A stretch of 64,000 bases of DNA from Streptomyces canus 299MFChir4.1 (GTDB lineage: Bacteria; Actinomycetota; Actinomycetes; Streptomycetales; Streptomycetaceae): NCBI RefSeq assembly GCF_000383615.1, contig NZ_KB911586.1, positions 67,276-131,275 on the forward strand, given 5' to 3'. This document shows positions 51,893-59,343 of the stretch, piece after piece. The notes under the pieces are model-generated. The model saw nothing but the letters and a program-made list of their open reading frames with translations, was not told the origin of the DNA and ran no database searches. The position numbers were made by a program, and so were the translations under genes. The first letter of the stretch is position 1, and the number at the start of each line of letters is the position of its first letter.

Positions 51893-52172
51893 GTGGTGCC
51901 TGCCCCCTGGGTGGTCGGAGATCGTCGATCAGTACCTCCCATCAGAGGGCAGATCGGTCTGCCCGGGGCACGGGATGTGAAACCTGTTAGTTATCCCTCA
52001 TTTCGCAGGAGATAGCGGACATAGGCCACTTAGTTCCCGTAAGTGCTCAGTCAACTCTTACGCCTTTCATATAACTCGGATAATCTTTCGCAACTCGGCC
52101 ACAAGTTCTACAGATGTGGCTGGAAATGGTGGGGGTCAACGGGCCGGTAGGGGCCCATTGGTGGTTTTCTTC
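51893..52172. promoter_or_regulatory. AT-rich divergent regulatory region of the glycan locus
   Basis: 280 bp between the two divergent arms. Bases 51975-52115 are strikingly AT-rich, near half A+T by eye, compared with about 30% around it. It contains TTGACT-N16-TAAGTG on the minus strand (52054 down to 52027), which could drive the beta-helix gene, and the inverted repeat at 52038-52062. A GTG at 52116 could extend the GT2 gene into this region. Confidence 0.6.
52038..52062. promoter_or_regulatory. Inverted repeat CGTAAG-N13-CTTACG
   Basis: Perfect 6-bp arms (7 of 8 if extended to CGTAAGTG/CTCTTACG) centred in the AT-rich divergent region and overlapping the predicted minus-strand -35. Spacing of two DNA turns between arm centres suits a dimeric regulator controlling both arms; the protein is unknown and not encoded next to it. 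Confidence 0.5.
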
Positions 52173-53786
52173 ATGAGTTCAGTTGGCCCGGTACGGGCCG
52201 GGGGGCGTCGTGCCGCGCGTCAGAGCAGTGGGCGAAGGAGAGCCGGGCGAGGTGTCGAAGCTCCGTTGGGGCTGCTGCCGTTGCCGCCCACGGACAGGGA
52301 GAAGTACTCCTACGCCCGAAGGAACCTGTGGATCCTGACGATCTGCTCGTTGATCAGCTTCTGCTGTCTGGTGGTGAGCCAGTTCAAGCTGGCGCAGTCC
52401 ACGCCGGTGCTGTGGATCTACACGCCGCTGCTGGTCTTCACCGTGCTCTACTACCTGGTCTCGCTCCGGGTGAACGGTTTCACCAAGGACTTCGACATCG
52501 AGCACCACAAGCGGCTGGTGCATGACTGGCGACCGGGTGTCCACCCCACGGTCGACGTGTTCCTGCCGGTGTGCGGCGAGCCCATCGAGGTGCTGCACAA
52601 CACCTGGCGGCACGTCCGGCAGATGGCCGACCACTACCCCGGCGTCTGCGTCCCGTTCGTCCTGGACGACGGCGCCGACCCCCAGCTGGAGGCGATGGCC
52701 CGCGACTTCGGGTTCCGCTACGGCACCCGGGAGAACCGCGGCTGGTTCAAGAAGGCCGGCAACCTGCACTTCGGGTTCGGGCAGTCCGACGGTCAGTACA
52801 TCCTGATCCTGGACGCCGACTTCACCCCGCGCGCCGACCTCCTCGAAGAACTGCTGCCGTACATGGAGGCCGACCCGAAGATCGGCATCGTGCAGTCCCC
52901 GCAGTACTTCCGGGTGCTGGACTCGCAGAACTGGATCGAGCGTGGCGCGGGCGCCGTGCAGGAACTGTTCTACCGGTCGGTGCAGGTCTCCCGGCAGGGC
53001 AGTGACGGAGCGATCTGCGTCGGCTCCTGCGCCGTGTACCGGCGGGCCGCGCTGGAGACCAACGGCGGTACCACCCTGATCGAGCACTCCGAGGACGTGC
53101 ACACGGGGTTCGACCTCCGGGGCCTCGGCTGGGACCTGCGCTATGTGCCGGTCGCCGTCTCCACGGGAGTGTGCCCGGACACCGCCGGCGCCTTCTTCAA
53201 CCAGCAGTACCGCTGGTGTTCCGGCTCGATGAGCCTGTTCGGCAGCAGGAAGTTCTGGGAGCGCAAGATCAGGCTCTCCAGCCGTCTGTGCTACATGTCC
53301 GGGTTCTTCTACTACATCCACACGGCGCTCTTCACCTTCGCCGCACCGGTCATCCCGATCGTGCTGCTGGTGATGATGCCGGACAAGCTGAGGGTCGAGC
53401 ATCTGCTCCTGGTGGTGCCCAGCATCGTCTACACCACGATCGTCTTCCCCATGTGGCACAAGGCGCCCTACCGCCTGGAGGCCTGGGCCGCCCGCATGAT
53501 GTACGGCTGGGCGCACGTCTTCGCCATCTGGGACATCCTGCGCAAGAACCGCATGGGCTGGCAGCCCACCGGCTCCTCCGGCGCCAAGAAGAACAAGACC
53601 CGGCGCTTCTGGATCGGCATGTGGGTCTGGAGCGGCGGCACCGCGCTGATCTGGGTCGTGGCGGCGGTCTACCGGACGTTCACCATGGACGCCCCGAACT
53701 TCGCCCTGATCCTGTCCTCCGGACTCTTCTACGCCCTCGTCGTGGGCCGCGTGCTGGTCCAGCCACGGGAGAAGGTGACCGCCTGA
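52173..53786 (+). CDS. Cellulose-synthase-like family 2 glycosyltransferase
   Basis: 537 aa processive-type membrane GT2. Two N-terminal membrane helices (about 53-72 and 80-98) precede a cytoplasmic catalytic domain with all expected motifs: VDVFLPVCGEP, DDGADP (D165-D166), DADF (D214, D216), SED (S306-D308, in place of TED) and QQYRW (344-348). Four or five C-terminal helices (from about 367) would form the translocation channel. There is no PilZ domain, so no direct c-di-GMP control of the BcsA kind. ATG at 52173 is chosen; GTG at 52116 lacks a ribosome-binding site. First gene of the plus-strand arm, one base... short gap to the GH26-like gene (1 bp after stop). Product unknown: cellulose-, mannan- or uronate-type polymer. 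Confidence 0.88.
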   Translation: MSSVGPVRAGGRRAARQSSGRRRAGRGVEAPLGLLPLPPTDREKYSYARRNLWILTICSLISFCCLVVSQFKLAQSTPVLWIYTPLLVFTVLYYLVSLRVNGFTKDFDIEHHKRLVHDWRPGVHPTVDVFLPVCGEPIEVLHNTWRHVRQMADHYPGVCVPFVLDDGADPQLEAMARDFGFRYGTRENRGWFKKAGNLHFGFGQSDGQYILILDADFTPRADLLEELLPYMEADPKIGIVQSPQYFRVLDSQNWIERGAGAVQELFYRSVQVSRQGSDGAICVGSCAVYRRAALETNGGTTLIEHSEDVHTGFDLRGLGWDLRYVPVAVSTGVCPDTAGAFFNQQYRWCSGSMSLFGSRKFWERKIRLSSRLCYMSGFFYYIHTALFTFAAPVIPIVLLVMMPDKLRVEHLLLVVPSIVYTTIVFPMWHKAPYRLEAWAARMMYGWAHVFAIWDILRKNRMGWQPTGSSGAKKNKTRRFWIGMWVWSGGTALIWVVAAVYRTFTMDAPNFALILSSGLFYALVVGRVLVQPREKVTA

Positions 53787-53787
53787 C

Positions 53788-54801
53788 ATGCGATTCCCCA
53801 CAGGCACACGTACCGCGGTCGCCGCTGCCCTGATCAGCGTCCTCACCCTCGGCGGCTGCTCCGTGCTCGACGACTCGAACAGTGCCTCACCCGATGGACG
53901 GGCCCAGGGCGCGGATCCGTCGCGGAGCGCGGACAGCGATATCCCGTACGACGTCGTCCCGCTGCTCAAGCCGGCCAAGAAGTACTACGGAGCCGCCGTC
54001 GAGGGCGCGCCCACCTCCATGCAGGGCGTCGACGCGTACACCGGGATGACCGGCAAACAGCCCAACCTCATCGAGTACTACGCGGCCTGGGGCGACGGCT
54101 TCGACGCCAGCGGAGTCCGCAACGCCTGGAAGAAGGGCGCCCTGACGCTGATGTCCTGGGAGCCCTTCGACAGCTCCCTCGCCGACATCGCGGCCGGGAA
54201 GTCCGACGCGTACCTCAAGAAGTACGCGACCGCGGTCCGCAAGCTGAACCTGCCCGTCGTGATCGACTTCGCCGACGAGTTCAACGGCAACTGGGAGAAG
54301 TGGGGTACGAAGCACGTCACCCCTGAGGAGTACGTGGCCGCCTGGCGGCACATTCACGACACCTTCATCGACGCCGGAGCCTCGAACGTGATCTGGGCCT
54401 GGACGCCCAACATCATCAACCCGGTCAAGAGCGTGCGGCTGAAGCCGTACTACCCGGGGGACGCCTACGTCGACTGGGTCGGCCTCGTCGGCTACTGGAC
54501 GCTCGGTCAGGACAACACCTTCAACAGCGTCTTCGGTCCGACCATCGACGAGATCCGTGCCTTCACCAAGAAGCCCATGCTCCTGGCCGAGACCGCGGCG
54601 ATGCCGGGTGAGCGACGGCGGGCCGACATCCGCAACCTGTTCGCGGGTGTGGAGGCCGACGACAACATGCTCGGCTTCATCTGGTTCAACCACAGGAAGC
54701 GTGCCGACTGGCGGTTGGAGGCGAGCCCGCTGGCCCTCAAGGAGTTCAAGCGACTGGCTGCCGACGACCGTTTCGGCTTCGACATACGGAAGCCGAGATG
54801 A
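53788..54801 (+). CDS. GH26-like lipoprotein glycoside hydrolase
   Basis: 337 aa. Lipoprotein signal with lipobox LGGC (Cys24), then a Ser/Asp/Ala linker and a catalytic domain of about 280 aa. FADEFNGNWEKWG (Glu164) and LLAETA (Glu268) correspond to the acid/base and nucleophile glutamates of family GH26 (clan GH-A), although the usual His before the acid/base is Asp163. Other clan features are SWEPF, VIWAWTPN and a final IWFNHRKRADWRL. GH26 includes beta-mannanases and related beta-glycan hydrolases. Pairing with a GT2 synthase resembles BcsA-BcsZ or other synthase-hydrolase couples. ATG one base after the GT2 stop; its own stop overlaps the next start. Confidence 0.82.
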   Translation: MRFPTGTRTAVAAALISVLTLGGCSVLDDSNSASPDGRAQGADPSRSADSDIPYDVVPLLKPAKKYYGAAVEGAPTSMQGVDAYTGMTGKQPNLIEYYAAWGDGFDASGVRNAWKKGALTLMSWEPFDSSLADIAAGKSDAYLKKYATAVRKLNLPVVIDFADEFNGNWEKWGTKHVTPEEYVAAWRHIHDTFIDAGASNVIWAWTPNIINPVKSVRLKPYYPGDAYVDWVGLVGYWTLGQDNTFNSVFGPTIDEIRAFTKKPMLLAETAAMPGERRRADIRNLFAGVEADDNMLGFIWFNHRKRADWRLEASPLALKEFKRLAADDRFGFDIRKPR

Positions 54802-56627
54802 CCTCCCGACACGATCACCACACCCCGCAGCCCTACGATCCCGACGCCGAGGACGACGCCGGCGGCTGGTTCAACTCCAACGGCCGGGTGCGGCCGCACC
54901 AGCAGGAGCAGTACCAGCAGCACGGGTACGGGTATGACGACGGGCGGCACTCCTACCAGGGGCAGCAGCAGACCGGGCAGCCGTTCTCCTCCGGCATCCC
55001 GGAGCAGCCGCAGACCGGTTACGACGACCAGCCGACGTACGCCCTGCGTACGGTCACGTACCAGCAGGTGCCCGAGGACGAGCCCGGGTACCACATCCCC
55101 GAGTCTCCCGACGCGGGCTGGGACGACGCTCCGAGCAAGCGGCGGGCGTGGGTCAGCCGCGGTGTCCTGGCGGTCGTCCTGCTCATCCAGGCCGTGCTGT
55201 CGCTGCGGCTGTCCAACACGGCCTTCCAGGACGAGGCCCTGTACCTCGCGGCGGGCCACAACATCATCGACCACTGGGCGAGCGGCACCCCGTTGCACAG
55301 CGGGTACGAGTCGTACTTCTCCGGGTCGCCGATGCTGTACCCGGTCGTCGCGGCCGTCGTGGATGGGTACTTCGGGCTGTCAGGGGCCCGGCTGCTGAGC
55401 CTGGTGTGCATGCTCGGCGCGACCGCGCTGCTGTACTCCTTCAGCCGGCGCATGTTCAACGAGCGGGTCGCCCTGGTCGCCGCGGCGCTTTTCGCGGTCA
55501 CCCAGCCGACCATCGTGCTCGGCTGGTTCGCCACCTACGACGCCCCGGCGATCTTCCTGCTGGCCCTCAGCACCTGGATCGTCGTCCGCACCAACAAGGC
55601 GCCTGTGATCGCCGTGCTGCTCGCGGCGCCGCTGATGGTGCTGGCGGTCGCGGTGAAGTACGCGTCCGCGCTGTACGTGCCGACGCTCATCGTGCTGGCC
55701 GCGCTCACGGCCTGGCACCACAAGGGCTGGCGGTGTGTGCTGCGGGCGCTTCTGCTCGGCCTCGGCACAGCCGCGCTGGTCGGCGTCGGCCTGATGTACA
55801 CGAATGTGCTCGCCGGTGTGAAGTCGACGACCACCAACCGTGCCCACGGCGCCGACACCGCCATGTCCCTGGCGGAGAAGTCCGTGGAATGGGGCGGCCT
55901 GATGTTCGCCGCCGCCGTCGCGGGTGCGGTGGCCTACACGCTGCGTGGCCGGATGAACGAGTCGCCGCGCTCTCACGGGCTGGCCGGTCCCGGCTGGCGC
56001 TGGCGTGCCCTGACGGGCCTGGTACTGGCGGGTACCGCGCTGCTGGCCCCCGCGTACCAGATCCACCTCAGCACGTCGGTCTCGCTCTACAAGCACCTGG
56101 ACTTCGGTCTGCTCTTCGCCGCCCCGATGGCCGGTGTCGGTGTGATCCGGCTGGTCGGCAAGCACTTCCGCTATCCACAGCTGGGCATCCTGCTCTGGGT
56201 CACCGCACTGTGCCTCGGCGTCTCGCAGTCGGAGTGGCGCTTCGGTCTGTGGCCGGACTCCACTCCCCTCGTGAAGGCGATCGAGCCGTACATGAAGCCC
56301 CAGGGCAAGTACCTCGGTGCCACCTACGAGGTGCCTGTCTACTACCTGCGGGGCAAGACGGAGCAGGACCAGTGGACGTCGACCTATGGCATCGGCTACT
56401 CGGACAAGAACGGCAAGATCCACCACGGACAGGAGGGGTACCGGCTCGCCATCCAGGCCGGCTACTTCGACCTCGTCGTCCTGGACGGCATCGCGACGCC
56501 GGACATCGACAAGTACATCGAGCAGCAGGTGACCAAGAACGGGAACTACCGCTTGGTCGGCAAGATCCCGTACCGGCTCAGCGGGGGCGGTACCGGCGCG
56601 TACCAGATCTGGGCGAAGACGTCCTGA
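54798..56627 (+). CDS. GT39-type (PMT/ArnT-like) membrane glycosyltransferase
   Basis: 609 aa. A hydrophilic N-terminus of about 115 aa, rich in Gln, Tyr, Asp and Gly, precedes about ten membrane helices. The first extracytoplasmic loop has SNTAFQDEALYLAAGH, with the Asp-Glu pair typical of GT39/GT83 GT-C enzymes that use polyprenyl-phosphate sugars outside the membrane. A soluble C-terminal domain of about 120 aa (KYLGATYEVPVYYLRGK, GYFDLVVLDGIATPDIDKYI) follows. ATG at 54798 overlaps the GH26-like stop by four bases. Co-occurrence with a polyprenyl-phosphate-mannose synthase and GtrA protein downstream suggests its donor. Confidence 0.83.
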   Translation: MTSRHDHHTPQPYDPDAEDDAGGWFNSNGRVRPHQQEQYQQHGYGYDDGRHSYQGQQQTGQPFSSGIPEQPQTGYDDQPTYALRTVTYQQVPEDEPGYHIPESPDAGWDDAPSKRRAWVSRGVLAVVLLIQAVLSLRLSNTAFQDEALYLAAGHNIIDHWASGTPLHSGYESYFSGSPMLYPVVAAVVDGYFGLSGARLLSLVCMLGATALLYSFSRRMFNERVALVAAALFAVTQPTIVLGWFATYDAPAIFLLALSTWIVVRTNKAPVIAVLLAAPLMVLAVAVKYASALYVPTLIVLAALTAWHHKGWRCVLRALLLGLGTAALVGVGLMYTNVLAGVKSTTTNRAHGADTAMSLAEKSVEWGGLMFAAAVAGAVAYTLRGRMNESPRSHGLAGPGWRWRALTGLVLAGTALLAPAYQIHLSTSVSLYKHLDFGLLFAAPMAGVGVIRLVGKHFRYPQLGILLWVTALCLGVSQSEWRFGLWPDSTPLVKAIEPYMKPQGKYLGATYEVPVYYLRGKTEQDQWTSTYGIGYSDKNGKIHHGQEGYRLAIQAGYFDLVVLDGIATPDIDKYIEQQVTKNGNYRLVGKIPYRLSGGGTGAYQIWAKTS

Positions 56628-56682
56628 GCCGGTCGGCCACCCCTGTTCCTCCTTGCTCATGTCTTCACGAAAGGCCGTACCC

Positions 56683-58026
56683 ATGCGGCTCACAGTCATC
56701 GGCACCGGCTATCTCGGTGCCACCCACGCCGCCTGCATGGCGGAGCTGGGACACCAGGTGCTCGGGGTCGACGTGGACCCCGACAAGGTCGCCGCGCTGC
56801 AGGCGGGCCGGGTGCCCTTCCACGAGCCCGGGCTGCCCGAGCTGATCGCGAAGCACACGGCGAGCGGACGGCTCCGGTTCACCACCGACTACGCGGCGGC
56901 CGGGGCCTTCGGCGAGGTGCACTTCGTGTGTGTGGGCACTCCCCAGCGCTCGGGTTCCGAGGGTGCCGACCTGACCTACGTCGACGCGGCCTTCGCGGCC
57001 ATCGCCGAGCACGCGGCCGAGGGGGCCCTGCTGGTCGGAAAGTCGACCGTGCCGGTGGGGACGGCGGAGCGGCTGGCGGCGCTGCACGAGGGTGCCGAGG
57101 TCGCGTGGAACCCGGAGTTCCTGCGCGAGGGCTTCGCCGTGGAGGACACCCTCCGGCCGGACCGGCTGGTGTTCGGGGTGCGGTCTTCGCACACGGAAAC
57201 GACCCTCCGCCGGGTGTACGCCCCCGTCCTCGACGCCGGTACCCCGCTGGTCACCGCCGACTTCCCGACCGCCGAACTGGTCAAGACGGCCGCCAACGCG
57301 TTCCTCGCCACCAAGATCTCCTTCATCAACGCGATGGCCGAGGTCTGCGAGGCCGCGGGCGGCGATGTCGGTGTCCTCGCCGAGGCGATCGGACACGACG
57401 ACCGGATCGGCCGGAAGTTCCTGCGCGCGGGCATCGGCTTCGGCGGCGGCTGTCTGCCCAAGGACATCCGGGCCTTCGCGCACCGCGCCGGGGAACTGGG
57501 GGTCCCGCTGGACTTCCTGCGGGAGGTCGACGCGATCAACATGCGCCGCCGCGACAAGGTTGTCGACGTGGCGCGCGAGCTGTGCGGGGGTTCGGTCCTG
57601 GGGGCCCGGATCGCCGTGCTCGGAGCGGCCTTCAAGCCCGACTCCGACGACATCCGTGACTCGCCCGCGCTGAACGTGGCCGCCCGGCTGCGTCTCGACG
57701 GCGCCGATGTCACGGTGTACGACCCCGAGGCGCTGGACAACGCCCGCAAGGCGTTCCCGCTCCTCGGCTACGCGATGTCGGCGGAGGACGCGCTCAGGGG
57801 AGCCGATCTCGTGCTGCATCTGACCGAATGGCCGCAGTTCCGGGAGATCGACCCGGAGCGGGCCGCACAGCTGGTGAGCCGTCCGCGGATCGTGGACGGC
57901 CGCGGGGTACTCGACGCGGGCCGCTGGACCGCGGCGGGCTGGTACTTCCGGGCGCTGGGCAGACCCGCGCTCGTCGGGAGGGAACCCCTTCGGGGTCCTC
58001 AGGGGAGGGAAAGAAATGACGTATGA
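56683..58026 (+). CDS. UDP-glucose/GDP-mannose dehydrogenase family protein (probable UDP-glucose 6-dehydrogenase)
   Basis: 447 aa NAD-dependent four-electron dehydrogenase that oxidises a nucleotide hexose to the uronic acid (UDP-Glc to UDP-GlcA, or GDP-Man to GDP-ManA). N-terminal Rossmann motif GTGYLGATHAACMAELGH; STVPVG at about 121; NPEFLREG at about 143; central VKTAANAFLATKISFINA; catalytic Cys257 in GFGGGCLPKD; C-terminal AFKPDSDDIRDSP. Nucleotide specificity cannot be settled by eye. ATG at 56683 has GAAAGG nine bases upstream. Its last 11 bases overlap the next gene. It provides the acidic sugar donor for the locus. Confidence 0.92.
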   Translation: MRLTVIGTGYLGATHAACMAELGHQVLGVDVDPDKVAALQAGRVPFHEPGLPELIAKHTASGRLRFTTDYAAAGAFGEVHFVCVGTPQRSGSEGADLTYVDAAFAAIAEHAAEGALLVGKSTVPVGTAERLAALHEGAEVAWNPEFLREGFAVEDTLRPDRLVFGVRSSHTETTLRRVYAPVLDAGTPLVTADFPTAELVKTAANAFLATKISFINAMAEVCEAAGGDVGVLAEAIGHDDRIGRKFLRAGIGFGGGCLPKDIRAFAHRAGELGVPLDFLREVDAINMRRRDKVVDVARELCGGSVLGARIAVLGAAFKPDSDDIRDSPALNVAARLRLDGADVTVYDPEALDNARKAFPLLGYAMSAEDALRGADLVLHLTEWPQFREIDPERAAQLVSRPRIVDGRGVLDAGRWTAAGWYFRALGRPALVGREPLRGPQGRERNDV

Positions 58027-58771
58027 CCTGGGGGGTGACCGCGGCACCGTGGTGATGCCCACCTACAACGAGGCGGCGAACCTGCCCCGCATGGCCGAGC
58101 TGGTCCTCGGCCTGCCGATCGACGGGCTGCATCTGAAGATCGTCGACGACTCCAGCCCGGACGGGACCGGACGGATCGCCGAGGAGCTCGCCGAGAAGTA
58201 CAACTGGGACGGGCGGCGCCGGATGAGCGTGCTGCACCGGACCGAGAAGGACGGGCTCGGGCGCGCCTACGTGGCCGGCATGAGTGCCGCGCTGGACGAG
58301 GGCGCCGCGTACGTCGTCCAGATGGACGCCGACGGCAGCCACCCGGTGGAAGCGGTCCCCCGCATGCTCGGTACGGCCGTGGCGTCCGGGGTCGGCCTGG
58401 TCGTCGGCAGCCGGTACGTGGAGGGCGGCTCGCTGGACGAGGAGTGGGGCAGGCACCGTGTCCTGTTGTCACGCTTCGCCAACCGGTACGCCCGGACCGT
58501 GCTCGGCACCAAGATCCGGGACATCACCGCCGGCTTCAACCTGTGGTCGGCGGCCACCCTGCGGGACGTCGACCTCGCGACCCTGGACAGCGCCGGCTAC
58601 AGCTTCCAGGTCGAGCTGAAGTTCAAGGCCGTCCGGGCCGGGCACAGCGCCGTGGAGATTCCGATCCGCTTCGAGGAGCGCACCGAGGGCGTCTCCAAGA
58701 TGAGCCTCTCGACGCAGATCGAGTCGGCGGTGATGCCGGTACGGCTGCGACTGCGCAACCGACGGGGTTGA
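58016..58771 (+). CDS. Polyprenol-phosphate mannosyltransferase-like GT2 (DPM1/Ppm-type)
   Basis: 251 aa soluble GT-A enzyme predicted to transfer a hexose, probably mannose from GDP-mannose, to polyprenyl phosphate on the cytoplasmic face. Motifs are VVMPTYNEAANLP, IVDDSSPDGTG, EKDGLGRAYVAGM, the DXD in QMDADGSHP and ITAGFNLWSAATL. No membrane helix is present, so it is the single-domain form. ATG at 58016 overlaps the dehydrogenase by 11 bases. The GtrA-like gene follows nine bases after the stop, suggesting the two work together as synthase and flippase. Confidence 0.9.
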   Translation: MTYDLGGDRGTVVMPTYNEAANLPRMAELVLGLPIDGLHLKIVDDSSPDGTGRIAEELAEKYNWDGRRRMSVLHRTEKDGLGRAYVAGMSAALDEGAAYVVQMDADGSHPVEAVPRMLGTAVASGVGLVVGSRYVEGGSLDEEWGRHRVLLSRFANRYARTVLGTKIRDITAGFNLWSAATLRDVDLATLDSAGYSFQVELKFKAVRAGHSAVEIPIRFEERTEGVSKMSLSTQIESAVMPVRLRLRNRRG

Positions 58772-58779
58772 GCGGGACG

Positions 58780-59307
58780 GTGAGCAGCGGACGTCACGCG
58801 CTTCCCTCCAGGTTCGGGAAGCTGTACCGCGAGATCGCGAAGTTCGGCATGGTCGGTGCGTCGGGCTTCGTGGTCAACCTCGCGGTCTTCAACCTCATCA
58901 GGACCGTCACGGAGTGGCAGACCGTCCGGGCGAGCGTCCTGGCCACGGTCGTCGCGATCCTGGGCAACTACCTCGGACTGCGGTACTTCGCGTACCGCAA
59001 CCGGGACCAGGAGGACCGCAACAGCCGCAGGAAGGAGCTGACCCTCTTCCTGTTGTTCAGCGCGATCGGCCTGGTCATCGAGAACTCGGTTCTCTATGCC
59101 ACGACCTACGGGTTCGGCTGGGACGGCACGCTCGCCACCAACGTCAGCAAGTTCCTCGGCATCGGCGTGGCGACTCTGTTCCGCTTCTGGTCCTACCGCA
59201 CCTGGGTCTTCAGGGCGGCCGGGAGCCGGCGGACGGCCGACAGCCCGCCGGAACCCGTCATGCCGTATCCCGAGCCCGTTCTGAGCGGCTCCTGGGAGCG
59301 GACCTGA
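58780..59307 (+). CDS. GtrA-like integral membrane protein (putative lipid-linked sugar flippase)
   Basis: 175 aa. Four membrane helices of the GtrA/DPMS family: IAKFGMVGASGFVVNLAVFNLI, VRASVLATVVAILGNYLGLRYFAY, ELTLFLLFSAIGLVIENSVLY and VSKFLGIGVATLFRFWSYRTWVF, the last ending in the family's typical R-x-W-x-F. GtrA proteins are thought to flip polyprenyl-phosphate sugars across the membrane. The C-terminal 25 residues are Pro-rich. Start uncertain: GTG at 58780 or TTG at 58768. Last gene of the plus-strand arm, ending in a bidirectional terminator. Confidence 0.87.
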   Translation: MSSGRHALPSRFGKLYREIAKFGMVGASGFVVNLAVFNLIRTVTEWQTVRASVLATVVAILGNYLGLRYFAYRNRDQEDRNSRRKELTLFLLFSAIGLVIENSVLYATTYGFGWDGTLATNVSKFLGIGVATLFRFWSYRTWVFRAAGSRRTADSPPEPVMPYPEPVLSGSWERT

Positions 59308-59315
59308 AGGAACCG

Positions 59316-59343
59316 GACCCGGCGCGCCGAGGCGCGCCGGGTC
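59316..59343. terminator. Bidirectional terminator ending the glycan locus
   Basis: GACCCGGCGCGCC/GGCGCGCCGGGTC (59316-59328 with 59331-59343), a 12-13 bp perfect GC stem with a very small loop, overlapping the stop of the convergent minus-strand gene and eight bases after the GtrA stop. Confidence 0.8.

Noticed and set aside
52116..52172. Upstream GTG start for the GT2 synthase
   Set aside because: No ribosome-binding site, extends into the AT-rich regulatory region, and adds 19 residues without similarity to family N-termini; kept only as an alternative.
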